Shown: positions 19,530 through 29,013, counted from the first letter of the stretch. The stretch is 30,418 nucleotides of DNA from Asterionellopsis glacialis (GCA_014885115.2 WKLE02003631.1:1-30418); one strand, 5' to 3'. Numbers and translations: made by a program. Notes: generated by a model from the letters alone, not told the origin.

Positions 19530-20216
19530 GATGTCTTTGGCAGTTTATAAATTTGTGTAAACAAACGATGTACCTGGATGATAGTAAAAAAATATGCCGT
19601 CGGTAATCGGCGATATGCACCAATATGCTATACTGATATTGATCTCTCAAACTGATGGTTGCTCGAAAATGTGAGGCCCAGAGGTCATGTCAGAGACAAG
19701 AAAGCAACACACACACATTCAAACCGTTTTGTGTGCTTCCAACAGCAACGGATACATGATTTTACACATACTAAATATTGAAATTGACGTCACCTTTTCC
19801 TACACTGACCAATCATATAACCTTAATCATGTTAGATTCAACCAAACGTAGTAAAATACCAACACCAAGAGTACAAAAGACAGATATCCAAAGTCAAGAA
19901 CACACTACGGGAAAAAATAAAAAAAGACTTCTCCCTGGACCAAAAAACCAATACAGTTTATCGTAGACAGACATGATAAGCTTCCTCCAGAATTCTAGAT
20001 TGAGGGACAGCTAGCTAGAGAGCAGACAAAGACATGACGATCAATCGCATGCAAACTTGAAACCATTTCGGTGAGTTGATGAAGACTAGCAACGAGAGAT
20101 AGAAAAGCACCCAACTATTTTCTTTCAAACCCATGCACACTTACGGTCAAACTATTCGCAAGTTGAGTGATAATAGTCAGTGCAGGACTCTAGCATAATA
20201 TATTCTCCAAATCAAC
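19530..20216. promoter_or_regulatory. Divergent promoter space between the SAP-protein and permease genes
   Basis: 690 bases between two gene starts. A partial palindrome family member, GTACCTGGATG, lies at 19570-19580, close to the SAP-protein start. A CA/AC repeat (ACACACACAC) lies near 19710. One small basic open frame (19829-19966) is listed separately as doubtful. Otherwise I see nothing specific. Confidence 0.4.
19829..19966 (+). CDS. Doubtful 45-residue basic open frame
   Basis: From ATG to TAG this encodes 45 residues rich in Lys, Arg, Thr and Gln ('MLDSTKRSKIPTPRVQK', ending 'LLPGPKNQYSLS'). It has no hydrophobic segment and no motif I recognise. It lies about 250 bases before the permease start, so it could be an upstream ORF in its leader, an unannotated microprotein or chance. 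Composition looks somewhat protein-like, nothing more. Confidence 0.2.
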   Translation: MLDSTKRSKIPTPRVQKTDIQSQEHTTGKNKKRLLPGPKNQYSLS

Positions 20217-22073
20217 ATGGTAAAAATCAATGGGCAACATGACAACATCCCAGCCCGTCGAGATTTTTCATCGGGCTTTGAGTTCTTTAGCGAGAGTGAT
20301 GAGGATATATATAATATTGAAAGACAGTTGGATGATTTTTGTAGTGTCGGTCAGCACGATCCCACTCGTTTAGCAGAAGAGGAGCTTCCGTCATCAGCAG
20401 TATCAAACAATAATAATGATTTGACAGTTCTTTCAGCTGCAACCCTCTTGTTGGCAGATGTCGTTGGGACTGGCATATTGGCCTTACCTCATGATATTGC
20501 TGAGCTTGGAACATCTTTTGGTATATTATTTTTACTACTTAATGCACCCATCAATGCTTATGCTGGAACAATTTTGTGTCGTGTTGCTTCGTATGTGGAA
20601 CGCCAGCAAGAACGAAAGCAAGAAGAAATAGAAAACGACCATGAAGCAGAAGATGCACAAGAAGAATTCAAAGGTCAAAACGGTGTGACTCAAGATCTCG
20701 ATGAGGATGTAAGTGGTGTCAACAATCATGAAATTGACAAGTCAACGTTTGATTTGATTGGTATTTCATCTGCCCTCTTCCAACCATATCGGCAACATTC
20801 AGTTGTGATGAATGAGAGCGATGACCCTGATTCAATGACTTCTTCCCAGCATTCACAACAAAAAGAAGAACAATTTTCTTCAACAACACAGGCAGTTGTT
20901 GCTGCATTTTATGCTAATATTTTTCTCTTGTTAGGGAATTATATCCTGGTCATGTCCCGTGCTGTCCTTGCAATCTTTGGAGAAGAGAATATGTGTCTTA
21001 CAACAGCAGGTATTATTGCAAGTATCCTTATGTTTGGTATTGCTCAACTTGATACTATGGCAAAACTAGGGAAGAGTGCTACTAACATTTCACTTATCGC
21101 TTTAGTTATTGTGGTGGTGCAATGTTTACTAGCTGTAAAACAAAACCAACTAGAAAATGATGACGATGATATTGAAAGTAAAAATGACAATACCATCAAA
21201 GACGAAACGTATACCGATGCTGTTATGAGACAAGTTGCAGCATTGGCAAGTGTTGCTTTTGCTTTTGGATCTCAAAAGCTATTGTTAAACATCCGTCATG
21301 AAATGCGGTACAGAGAAAAGGCTGCACCTGAAAGTTTAAGTATAGCACTTTTCATAATTGCATTGACCTACACTGTAGTATGTTTGCTGGCAGGACCGAA
21401 TCCACCAGGATTTCTATTTGATGCTATCCCCGTGGAAAAGAGATGGCAACGTCGGGTAGCTGGATTCCTTCTTTGGGTACATGTATCTGTGTCGTATGCA
21501 ATTAACAATCAAGCCTTGTGTTCTTCTATTGATCGATTGGTATTTCAACCAAAAAGTTCGAATGATAGCAGACAAAACCAGCCCCACGAACAACAATCCG
21601 AGACTGAAATACAGGCAGAGTCACAAGCGCAACCAAATCGACTTAGAGAGGTAGCTTTTGCATCCAAAAAAAGGAATCTTGTTAGTCGATTGAAACATCT
21701 ATACCATGAGGCAAGCAAGAACAAAAGGTCACGATGGGTAGGATTGACTCTGATAGTAGCTATCTCTTCATTTTTGTTGGCAAATGCTATCCCATTTTTC
21801 AAAGATTTGGTTGCCTTGATTGGGTCGTTGACAACAATCCCCTTGACTTTACTTTTACCTGCACTTTTTCATAGAAAGGTTCACCAAATACCACTGTGGA
21901 AACCATCGTCAATATTTCGAATGTATTCTACGTCACCAGAGCAGAAGAACAACATTGCATCATATGCTCTATTGGTGTTTTCTGTAATTTTTCTAATTGT
22001 AGGTCTGATTGGATCATTGGGTTCCATTGAATTAGATTGGTCGGAACGTGGACCACCATTTGCATGTAGCTAG
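20217..22073 (+). CDS. Amino-acid permease of the AAAP (Aa_trans) family
   Basis: A single exon of 618 residues. After an acidic cytosolic N-terminus (1-66), 'LTVLSAATLLLADVVGTGILALPHDIAELGTSFG' (shown here in part by position 69-102) is the family's TM1 with the unwound 'GxGIL-LP' substrate site. About 11 membrane segments follow by eye, including 'FYANIFLLLGNYILVMSRAV', the segments near 260-305, 'LSIALFIIALTYTVVCLLAG', 'FLLWVHVSVSYAINNQ', and three at the C-terminus. It would be a proton- or sodium-coupled neutral or cationic amino-acid carrier; substrate and membrane cannot be read from the sequence. Unusual features are long hydrophilic loops: about 126-222 (Glu/Gln/Asp-rich), about 315-332 (Asp/Asn-rich) and about 448-505 (Gln-rich then basic). 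These could carry phosphorylation or sorting signals. Confidence 0.85.
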   Translation: MVKINGQHDNIPARRDFSSGFEFFSESDEDIYNIERQLDDFCSVGQHDPTRLAEEELPSSAVSNNNNDLTVLSAATLLLADVVGTGILALPHDIAELGTSFGILFLLLNAPINAYAGTILCRVASYVERQQERKQEEIENDHEAEDAQEEFKGQNGVTQDLDEDVSGVNNHEIDKSTFDLIGISSALFQPYRQHSVVMNESDDPDSMTSSQHSQQKEEQFSSTTQAVVAAFYANIFLLLGNYILVMSRAVLAIFGEENMCLTTAGIIASILMFGIAQLDTMAKLGKSATNISLIALVIVVVQCLLAVKQNQLENDDDDIESKNDNTIKDETYTDAVMRQVAALASVAFAFGSQKLLLNIRHEMRYREKAAPESLSIALFIIALTYTVVCLLAGPNPPGFLFDAIPVEKRWQRRVAGFLLWVHVSVSYAINNQALCSSIDRLVFQPKSSNDSRQNQPHEQQSETEIQAESQAQPNRLREVAFASKKRNLVSRLKHLYHEASKNKRSRWVGLTLIVAISSFLLANAIPFFKDLVALIGSLTTIPLTLLLPALFHRKVHQIPLWKPSSIFRMYSTSPEQKNNIASYALLVFSVIFLIVGLIGSLGSIELDWSERGPPFACS

Positions 22074-22243
22074 CAGTATTCTAAAATAATTATATTTTGA
22101 TTGGAGTATATATTTATGATTTTGTGTATTACTTTTCTTATTACTTGTTCTCTAATTGTTTCCACAATTCAATATATTCAACTTCTACTGTAAACACTCG
22201 GAATTATCCTCACGAACTATTTTTAGAATGATATTCATAAGAA

Positions 22244-23518
22244 CTAATCTCGAATTGATTCTTTCATGGTGAATGACACTTCTGAATTTGGCTCATAACT
22301 ATCGTCATTTGCTTTTAAGAATTTCATAGTATACTCATAGGTCGCAAATATAGCAGCATGTGCTGGAGCAGCACGTGCGGCTGTGATGCCCCAACCACGA
22401 TACAATCCTCGAATACCTATTGATCTGTACAATGATGTAAGTGTCCGTATAAATGAACTCCCGTTGTGATCTGGACTTGTTTGTATGTAGGATTTGACAG
22501 TATCTGCAGGATAAAAAGCTGTCCAATATGCTACCCCCGCCAATGCACCTACGAATACAGAAGAAGGAGGATCACCGATGATACATCATAGTGGGCGGAA
22601 CGGATCAAAACCAAGAGATAGAGAAACAGGTAGATAGAGAAGAGAAGCAATGACTTTATGAGATACATGATATGCTTACAAGAGAATGGTTTGGTTTTGC
22701 ATCATGGAAATTGAAAGAAAAAAGTGCAATGGTCACAGACACGTACCTCCTATCAGATGTGCCGATGTTCCCAAGTCAGCTTTGGTGCCACCCTCTGGTA
22801 TCATTAGTTTACAGACACCCTCGTACACTCCATACCAACAAAAGTTACCAGGTATTTCTCTCATCAATGTAGCTGTATTTCCTTTATATAGACCATTAGC
22901 AATCCCTTCTGTTTTAATGGTTTGAACAATTACATCTATTGGACCTTTATATGTACGAAATCCAGCATTTGATCCTGCATTTTGTACTTGTAATCGACAT
23001 TTGATTAATTCAACAGGTGTCAACACAAAGGGGACAAGTGCACCTGCACCCGCACCGGCTAGAGAAAGTTGTAACAATGTCAAGTCTTCTCTACTCTTAC
23101 TGCCACGATGCTCTTGTTTGTCATTGTTGTTGAATGGTGAAAATTCACCTGCCATGATTCTTTTTAAAGAGTTGTACGCCAAAAAAAGAACTGCATTTTC
23201 TGCCATGGAACCCAATAATGGTGATGAAAGACCTTTGTATAAAGAAAAGAAACCTTGTGTTTGGGTTGTATGTTGTAAACAATGGATGGCACCTCGATAT
23301 ACAACCCTTGGTTGTGCTGTTGTTATTGTTGTTGTTGTGGCAGAATTTACGCTTTGACTGCGTGCAAGAGTGGCAACAGCAGCAGCAGCAGCTTCATTGC
23401 TGGTACCAACATTCTGCGTTTGTAATAAGACTTTTACAGTATCAAGAGGATAATCAAGAAGTTTACCAGCAAAGCCCGCAGCTGAACCTGCAATAAAGTC
23501 TGTCATTGATTCAGCCAT
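22244..23518 (-). CDS. Mitochondrial carrier, ornithine/basic amino-acid type
   Basis: Two exons: 23518-22747 and 22548-22244, with an intron at 22746-22549 (donor GTACGT, acceptor TCGTAG). The join reads 'AHLIGG-ALAGVAYWTA' and gives 358 residues. It has the three-repeat structure of SLC25 carriers, with signature motifs 'YPLDTVKVLLQTQ' (P24-K29), 'TPVELIKCRLQVQ' (P168-K173) and 'YPADTVKSYIQT' (P271-K276). The details 'GLSSPLLGSMAENAVLF', 'TPVELIKCRLQV' and 'FPADTVKS'-like text match the yeast Ort1 / animal SLC25A15 ornithine carriers better than carnitine or nucleotide carriers, from memory. It would exchange ornithine or other basic amino acids across the inner mitochondrial membrane, consistent with the diatom urea cycle. 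An Ala-run and Thr-rich loop (about 38-70) lies between helices 1 and 2, partly from GCT/GCA repeats. Substrate is inference. Confidence 0.88.
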
Positions 23519-24074
23519 GGTTGTTGCAGTTGTGGTGAAAAATGATTACTAATTATTATTCACAAACACGCACGACAATGCTTGTACGATAGTGTCGTGG
23601 TGGGAGTCTGCCGCTGTGATTGGTCGTGATTGTGCACGAAAATTAGATAAGGTTGATAAGCTGATGCATTTGCAAGAACATGACTTCTTTTTTTTTGGAC
23701 GAAATTTGTTGTCTCGCGGTGCCACAACGAACGATGTGAGATACCGGTATATTATGACCAGTCGTTCCGGTTACAGAAAGCGAACTACTAGAGAGGACGT
23801 GCTTACAGGTACGTAGGTCCTACGAAAGGGTACCGTAAAGCTTGTAGGACCTACCTGGGTATGAGGACCAGGTATGTCAAGTCATCAGAACTCATATTAA
23901 ATACCAGGTATTTTAAATAACAAAAAACTGCACATTCTTCCTACCAGGTAGCGATTCGGTGCTTTTGGTAGACAGGTAGTAGGACCTACATAGAAAAATT
24001 CAAAAAAAAATTACTTTGTACAGGTACCATGTACTGTAGGACAGTCCTGTCGACATCATTGGCAAAAGAAAGAG
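23519..24074. promoter_or_regulatory. Upstream space with both palindrome types
   Basis: The space upstream of the carrier gene and downstream of the tRNA holds three exact GTAGG(A/T)CCTAC copies (23813-23823, 23844-23854, 23979-23989) and two exact TACCAGGTA copies (23902-23910, 23942-23950). There are also partial ones (ACCAGGTATG near 23868, CAGGTACCATGTAC near 24021). No gene is visible; the plus-strand frame 23592-23816 does not read as protein. The elements could serve the carrier promoter, the SET gene promoter beyond the tRNA, or neither. Confidence 0.45.
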
Positions 24075-24146
24075 CTCCGCCACGGGGAATCGAACCCCGG
24101 TCTCCCGCGTGACAGGCGGGGATACTAGCCACTATACTATAGCGGA
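24075..24146 (-). tRNA. tRNA-Asp (GUC)
   Basis: On the minus strand this 72-nt sequence folds as a tRNA. The acceptor arms TCCGCTA and TGGCGGA pair, with a G discriminator base; the D-arm region is TAGTATAGTGGCTAGTA; the anticodon stem CCCGC/GCGGG carries loop CTGTCAC with anticodon GTC. The T-arm is CGGGG-TTCGATT-CCCCG. The internal A box (TATAGTGGCTAGTA) and B box (GGTTCGATTCC) for RNA polymerase III are intact. There is no intron and no encoded CCA, as expected of a nuclear gene. It is flanked by AT-rich DNA, but I do not see a clean T-run immediately after the 3' end on the minus strand. Confidence 0.96.
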
Positions 24147-24441
24147 CTTGCCATCACTGACAAGCTGGTCGAGCTGTTGTTGTTGGACGATTGGTGGTAA
24201 TCAAATTATAATAAAAGTGTAAATAAGTTTGATTTTGTTCATGACATTTTTTATTGACCAAAGCGTATCTGGAAATTTTCCATCCAACACACAACATTTC
24301 TGTACGGGTAACCAAAAACAGTAGGTCCTCTCTAAAGAGAGAGAGGTGCAAACAACCCAAAGAATACGTACACAAAACCAAAACCAAAAACACAACACAA
24401 GACAACAAGGGACCACATAATTGATCCATCGATTTTACGCA

Positions 24442-26475
24442 ATGACAAGAAAAACAATCCATAAATGGGGTTGGACATTGAGATTTATAGTCATAATAAC
24501 CTTTTGGCTTTTTGGTAATGGAAATTCAACACAACAACATGCGAATGATAATATCAAGAATAAGAAGAATAATGAGGATACTGCCAATGACATTTCAACA
24601 AAAACTTGTCAAGGTGATGAAAATCAAATGGGATCTGATGTTGAGTGTAACAATAATGATATGCTGAATGAGAAAAAGAATAATGACAATGATACTAACG
24701 AGAATAGTAATAATGATGATGATGATGTCCGACTACCAATGCCACCCACATGTAGGTTAGTGATGGCAGAATCAACTATACCAAATTCAGGTTGGGGTGT
24801 GTATACAATGACACCTATACCCAAACGAGGTGTGCCTGTCAATTATGGTGATGTTGTCATTCAAGTACCAGATTTAAACAAAACGCATGCCGACGGATTA
24901 CGTTTTTTACTTTGGGATTATATGTGGGATAGCCAAGAAACTGGAGGTCAATATGAGGGTATGGTTGTATATTCCATGGTTCCTGGACTTGGAATGCTAT
25001 GTAATGGACATACGAAACACACCAATGTATTACCATTCCGTCCTGATGTAGGTGAAGCGGATCTACCTCGAACAACAGCACCTGGTGCAGGTGCCATAAC
25101 ACATTATCATAATTATTCATTCTTTACTCAACGTCCATTGGAGGCGGGGTCGGAAATATTTGTGAATTATGGTAAGAACTGGGTCAATGAACGACAAGAA
25201 CGATTAACGAATGATGACGAACTTGTTACGGAACGATCTACATCATGGTTACGACAAAATGGTATGTGTCTTGATAATATCTATCCTAGTCGATCTACCA
25301 ATAAGGATGCTGGACGTGGTGCCTTTGCTACACGGTATTTACCGGAGGGTTCCATTGTGGCACCTGTACCTTTAGCACCGATAAGTAGTCGTAATACATT
25401 ACATACGACGCGTATCAAACAAGCAGATACACCTGGGGAACCAGACATTCTTGTGGAAGGTCATCAGTTATTACTGAATTATGCATTTGGCCATGCTAAT
25501 TCATCTCTATTGCTATATCCCTATGCACCCATCATCAATTTAGTAAATCACGGGAGTTCTCAAAAGTCCAATGTTAAATTACGCTGGTCTAAATCAACAA
25601 AGTTACATTTTGGTCGTGAATGGTTGGATTGGCCATTAGAAAAGGTCAAACAATTAAATCGATCAGGATTATTGATGGAACTTGTAGCTACACGTGACAT
25701 ACGACCAAAAGAGGAAATATTTTTAAACTATGGTCAGGATTGGGAAGATGCATGGAATGATCACGTTCAACATTGGAAACCGCCACCGAATGCAGAACGG
25801 TATTCACCAGCATATGTTATGGATGATGTTGTAGCTATGCTTCGACTTGAAGCTGAACAAAGGAATCATCCATATCCAGATAATTTATTTACATCATGTT
25901 TTTATCGATTCTCAGACAACAAGGAAGCTGCAATAAAGGTGGCAGAATCTGATAAAAAGAATGATAACAACAAGGGAGGGAAAACGACATTCAAGTGGAA
26001 ATTAAGTCGTGGACTCTTTGATTTTCAAAATCTACGACCATGTCAAGTATTACAACGTGGTAAAACAATAGATGATACGGTTTTCTATACGGTAAACATC
26101 AAAAATCGTTATGGAATGGCACCTGAAGAGAGGATACCCAAGGGTATGATGCATATTGTAACACATGGTACGTTCGGAGGAATTTTCCTAAGCTTGTTGG
26201 TCTTGTACTGAGACATTGTTGCTAGGTTTGTGGTTATCTGGTTTTCTGTCACTTTTTTCCCATGTAGTGACTGCCCTGTCTCTACCCATGTGCTCTCACA
26301 GCTCTTTAAAAAATTTGATTTACAATCCCATGACGTGTCTGCTGTAGTTCCTCGACACGCGATACGATTTAGTGACAAACTTTATACGACAGATCAGCAT
26401 CTTGAAAATGCATTCAGACATGAAATTGGCATTCCTGACGAGATCTTTCCTAAACAATGGATGGATCTTAGTTAA
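24442..26475 (+). CDS. Secretory-pathway protein with two SET-like domains
   Basis: Two exons: 24442-26167 and 26348-26475, with an intron at 26168-26347 (donor GTACGT, acceptor TGTAG). The join reads 'MHIVTH-VPRHAIRFSDK' and gives 617 residues. The ATG at 24442 is the first in frame. A basic start and a hydrophobic stretch ('LRFIVIITFWLFG', about 13-25) form a signal peptide or anchor, followed by an Asn/Asp/Lys-rich stretch (30-98). A first SET-like domain (about 106-250) has 'GWGVYTMTPIPKG' and ends 'AGSEIFVNYGKNW'. A second (about 285-440) has 'GRGAFATRYLPEGSIV', 'IINLVNHGSS' (near the NH motif) and 'KEEIFLNYGQDW'. The C-terminus 'AFRHEIGIPDEIFPKQWMDL' appears family-specific. SET domains transfer methyl groups to lysine; whether these do is unknown. 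An ER or secreted location would be unusual for a methyltransferase of this type and is inferred from the N-terminus only. Confidence 0.82.
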
Positions 26476-26623
26476 ACAGAAAAAATTAGAATTGTTAGAT
26501 AAGATTGTACCTGAAATATCATGTATGGTATGATTAACTTTAGAGTCGCGTTCTTTTCTAGAGAATAATAATAGTTATTAGTGTGATTCAAGTTGGACTA
26601 ATTCAAAATCAAAAGCCAATCAT

Positions 26624-27985
26624 TTATCCGTCGCATATAGCAGTCTCTGCAGGTTGCGAATGAATTAAATTTTCATTCGAAAGTGTGGAAGGAGTGCTGC
26701 CCTGGTTATTCCCGCCGTTTGGCCAACCAGCAACTCTTCCATGATCTATAAATGGTAGTTCAAATGGAAAAAATACTCGTACTGTTTCTTGATACTTGCG
26801 ATACAATGGTCTTCTTTGGTATGAAAAGTGTTCAGCTGGTTCTGCTCCAGTCCAATACATGAGACAATCATAAAAGAAACGACTTGCGAATACCATTATT
26901 AGGGCAAATCCAACCTTGATAGGCCAAGCTTCGTCAAGGTACCATAAACTTGGTAGAGACATGGTGATGATCCCATTCCATGCCATCCATTCAAAGAAAT
27001 AATTCGGATGTCGACAAAATGTCCATAGATTTGTACTGGAATCGTAAGGAGCATAACCAAGGACAGGTTTATTTGCCAGTTCTGTTGAAGGTGATGGCAT
27101 GTTGCTGCCATTTTTGTCGTTATTATTAGCAACAGCATTGTTTGCACTCAACTTGGCTGTGCGTCCAAAAATTATTTTCTGCGTATCAGCAATACCTTCA
27201 AGTGTCCAAGAGCATAACCAAATCAAAAATCCAACAATTTCCAATGGATGAAGAGATATATTATAATTGGACTTACTATTACTAGCAAAGGCACAAAGCA
27301 TAATTGGACAAGCTAATACTGTCATGTTGGCGTATGCTTGTTGAAGCGTATCATACTGCATTTTGTATGGCCACCAAGAAGACGGCATTCCATCAATTTC
27401 TAGAAAACGATGCTTTGCATATTGATATCTTGAGAGGTCTCCTTTAGGAAAGGTATAAGGGAAGAATAGGTATGAAGCACCGAAAAACATTCGTCCACCA
27501 TGTGCAAGGATCGAACCCCCAATTAGCCACCGTCGTTGCCAAAGTGTATCATCCCCCATAACTAATGCATTTGTAGCAAGTACCATCAAACCTAAAGGCC
27601 ATCCAATATCTACATAGGACATTTTTTGTGTAACCCATGTTGGAATTTGAACAATTGCAATAAAAAGAATGATCTGACAAAGACTATTCCATAAAAAGAA
27701 ATTCCGAAATCTTGAAAGTAAAAATAAAATGGGAATCAAATAGAAAAAAAGTGTTTCAAGAGGACTTATCCGTGCTCCCACTTTCAAAACATGGTAAACA
27801 GAACCCTTTTTGTTGCTGATACAATCAAGCAGCATAGCGCCACTTCTTGTTGAGGAGATTTCTGTGGTGTACGATAATGAGAAGGAATTTTTTGTGGTGG
27901 TATCTTGTTGTTGGAAATACCTCAACTTTCTTTCTCCGTGAAGTCCTTGGTCGTGTTTCGTTTGGTTTCTCTTCGTAAGTACCAT
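26624..27985 (-). CDS. DUF1295 / steroid 5-alpha-reductase-like membrane protein
   Basis: A single exon of 453 residues from an ATG. After a basic hydrophilic N-terminus (about 1-70) there are some seven membrane segments. The family text is clear: 'MSYVDIGWPLGLMVLATNAL' (122-141), 'IWLCSWTLEGIADTQK' (255-270), 'LWTFCRHPNYFFEWMAWNG' (320-338, with the conserved RHPNYF of the reductase/methyltransferase C-terminal domain that binds the nucleotide cofactor), and 'GAEPAEHFSYQRRPLYRKYQ' (380-399) before 'FFPFELP'. Related proteins act on lipid or sterol substrates in the ER; the substrate is not known for DUF1295 members. An Asn-rich insert (about 281-300) splits the region before RHPNYF. The tail (about 418-453) is low-complexity. 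Convergent with the SET gene, 148 bases apart. Confidence 0.87.
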   Translation of the reverse strand: MVLTKRNQTKHDQGLHGERKLRYFQQQDTTTKNSFSLSYTTEISSTRSGAMLLDCISNKKGSVYHVLKVGARISPLETLFFYLIPILFLLSRFRNFFLWNSLCQIILFIAIVQIPTWVTQKMSYVDIGWPLGLMVLATNALVMGDDTLWQRRWLIGGSILAHGGRMFFGASYLFFPYTFPKGDLSRYQYAKHRFLEIDGMPSSWWPYKMQYDTLQQAYANMTVLACPIMLCAFASNSKSNYNISLHPLEIVGFLIWLCSWTLEGIADTQKIIFGRTAKLSANNAVANNNDKNGSNMPSPSTELANKPVLGYAPYDSSTNLWTFCRHPNYFFEWMAWNGIITMSLPSLWYLDEAWPIKVGFALIMVFASRFFYDCLMYWTGAEPAEHFSYQRRPLYRKYQETVRVFFPFELPFIDHGRVAGWPNGGNNQGSTPSTLSNENLIHSQPAETAICDG

Positions 27986-28443
27986 ATCCCTGAAGTATTT
28001 ATTTGATGAATGGTCTAGGAATAGAATAGACTCTAGACTACTTACTCTAAACCAAGACTCGAGACAGCGAATGAAAAGTGCCAGTATCGTACCCGAGACG
28101 ATGCATCATGATTTCGATATCATGAGGAACAAATACTGTATTTCTTTTGACGTTGTGTCCTGAGTCCTGAGTCCCGTCCGGTACCAGTACCGTAGGTCCT
28201 ACCTGTACCGGATCGCAGTTACATCATAGACATCCCACTAATGTGCTCGAGCTTTTAGCTTTGAGCTTTAATTTTGAGGGGACCAGAACCTGTTAGAAAG
28301 TGGTCAGAGCAACTGTCAGAGCTCAAAGCTCAAAACTCAAAATGGGCAAAATTTCCAAAACCATTCTACCCTCTGTCTGTAAATACTTGATGCATCAATT
28401 TCAGAAGTCTATTTTCACCGCAGACATCCATAATATGTACTGA
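27986..28443. promoter_or_regulatory. Upstream space of the DUF1295 gene
   Basis: It holds GGTACCAGTACCGTAGG (from 28180) running into an exact GTAGGTCCTAC (28192-28202) and then CTGTACCGG: a compact member of the palindrome family about 200 bases before the DUF1295 ATG. An inverted repeat, AGCTTTGAGCT (28257-28267) with AGCTCAAAGCT (28320-28330), has a 52-nt spacer; CTCAAA repeats follow. No gene is visible. Confidence 0.45.
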
Positions 28444-29013
28444 TCAAAAGCTCTTGAGCTCTAGATCACGAATATTGCCAGCAACAAGACCAGTTCCAGG
28501 TTTGAACATGAATGTGTATCGTTTGTATTCTCTGGGGTAATAAAAAAATAACAATATAAATAAAACATTGGGTTGGTAACAGCTTCTGCAAAACTCCTGA
28601 AACAATCCACCAAAATTAAAAATTACTTGGAAAACCATTTTTCTGAACATTTAAAAATTCACTAATTAATAAAAAAAATGTTCTTTCTACATGAAGAAAA
28701 TCTAAATTATACTTTCTTTCAAAGCCACAATATTGATTTCTTCTTTGCTGTCCTGTTTGATAATGTTTTTAGCACTTTAAATCTTTTCTGTTATTGCTGC
28801 CCTTACATCCTCATGGATAAACACATCACTGTAGTCATACTTACCTCTTTTATAGGGCCGGTACCCACCTTTACTTTTATGCAATTCTTTTGTACTTGCT
28901 ACTGTATGCTTTCCAGATCTAGTTCCCATGATGTTTTGAAGCACCACTCCCTTCACATGGTGTGTTATATTCTTGTTATCTGTCCTCTTGTCTTCTTTGG
29001 CTGAATGTGGCAT
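28444..29013 (-). CDS. Possible small spliced gene or mobile-element remnant
   Basis: The minus strand opens at an ATG (29013) with lysine-rich, protein-like text ('MPHSAKEDKRTDNKNITHHV', 'STKELHKSKGGYRPYKR'). A strong donor, GTAAGTATG, lies at 28844-28836 and an acceptor CCCCAGAG ends at 28530. Joining 29013-28845 to 28529-28444 keeps the frame and gives 84 residues ending 'FKPGTGLVAGNIRDLELKSF'. Without splicing the frame reads on as 'YDYSDVFIHEDVRAAITEKI', hits a TAA at 28779-28777, and continues protein-like in the same frame to about 28711, so it may instead be a decayed larger gene. I do not recognise a family. The surroundings are AT-rich and repeat-like. Confidence 0.3.

Noticed and set aside
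22846..22854. TACCAGGTA inside the carrier gene as a regulatory site
   Set aside because: It encodes conserved residues of the carrier ('REIPGN'), so coding constraint and chance explain it.
28678..29004. 108-codon plus-strand frame
   Set aside because: It mirrors the more protein-like minus-strand frame and is dominated by Phe, Cys and Leu.
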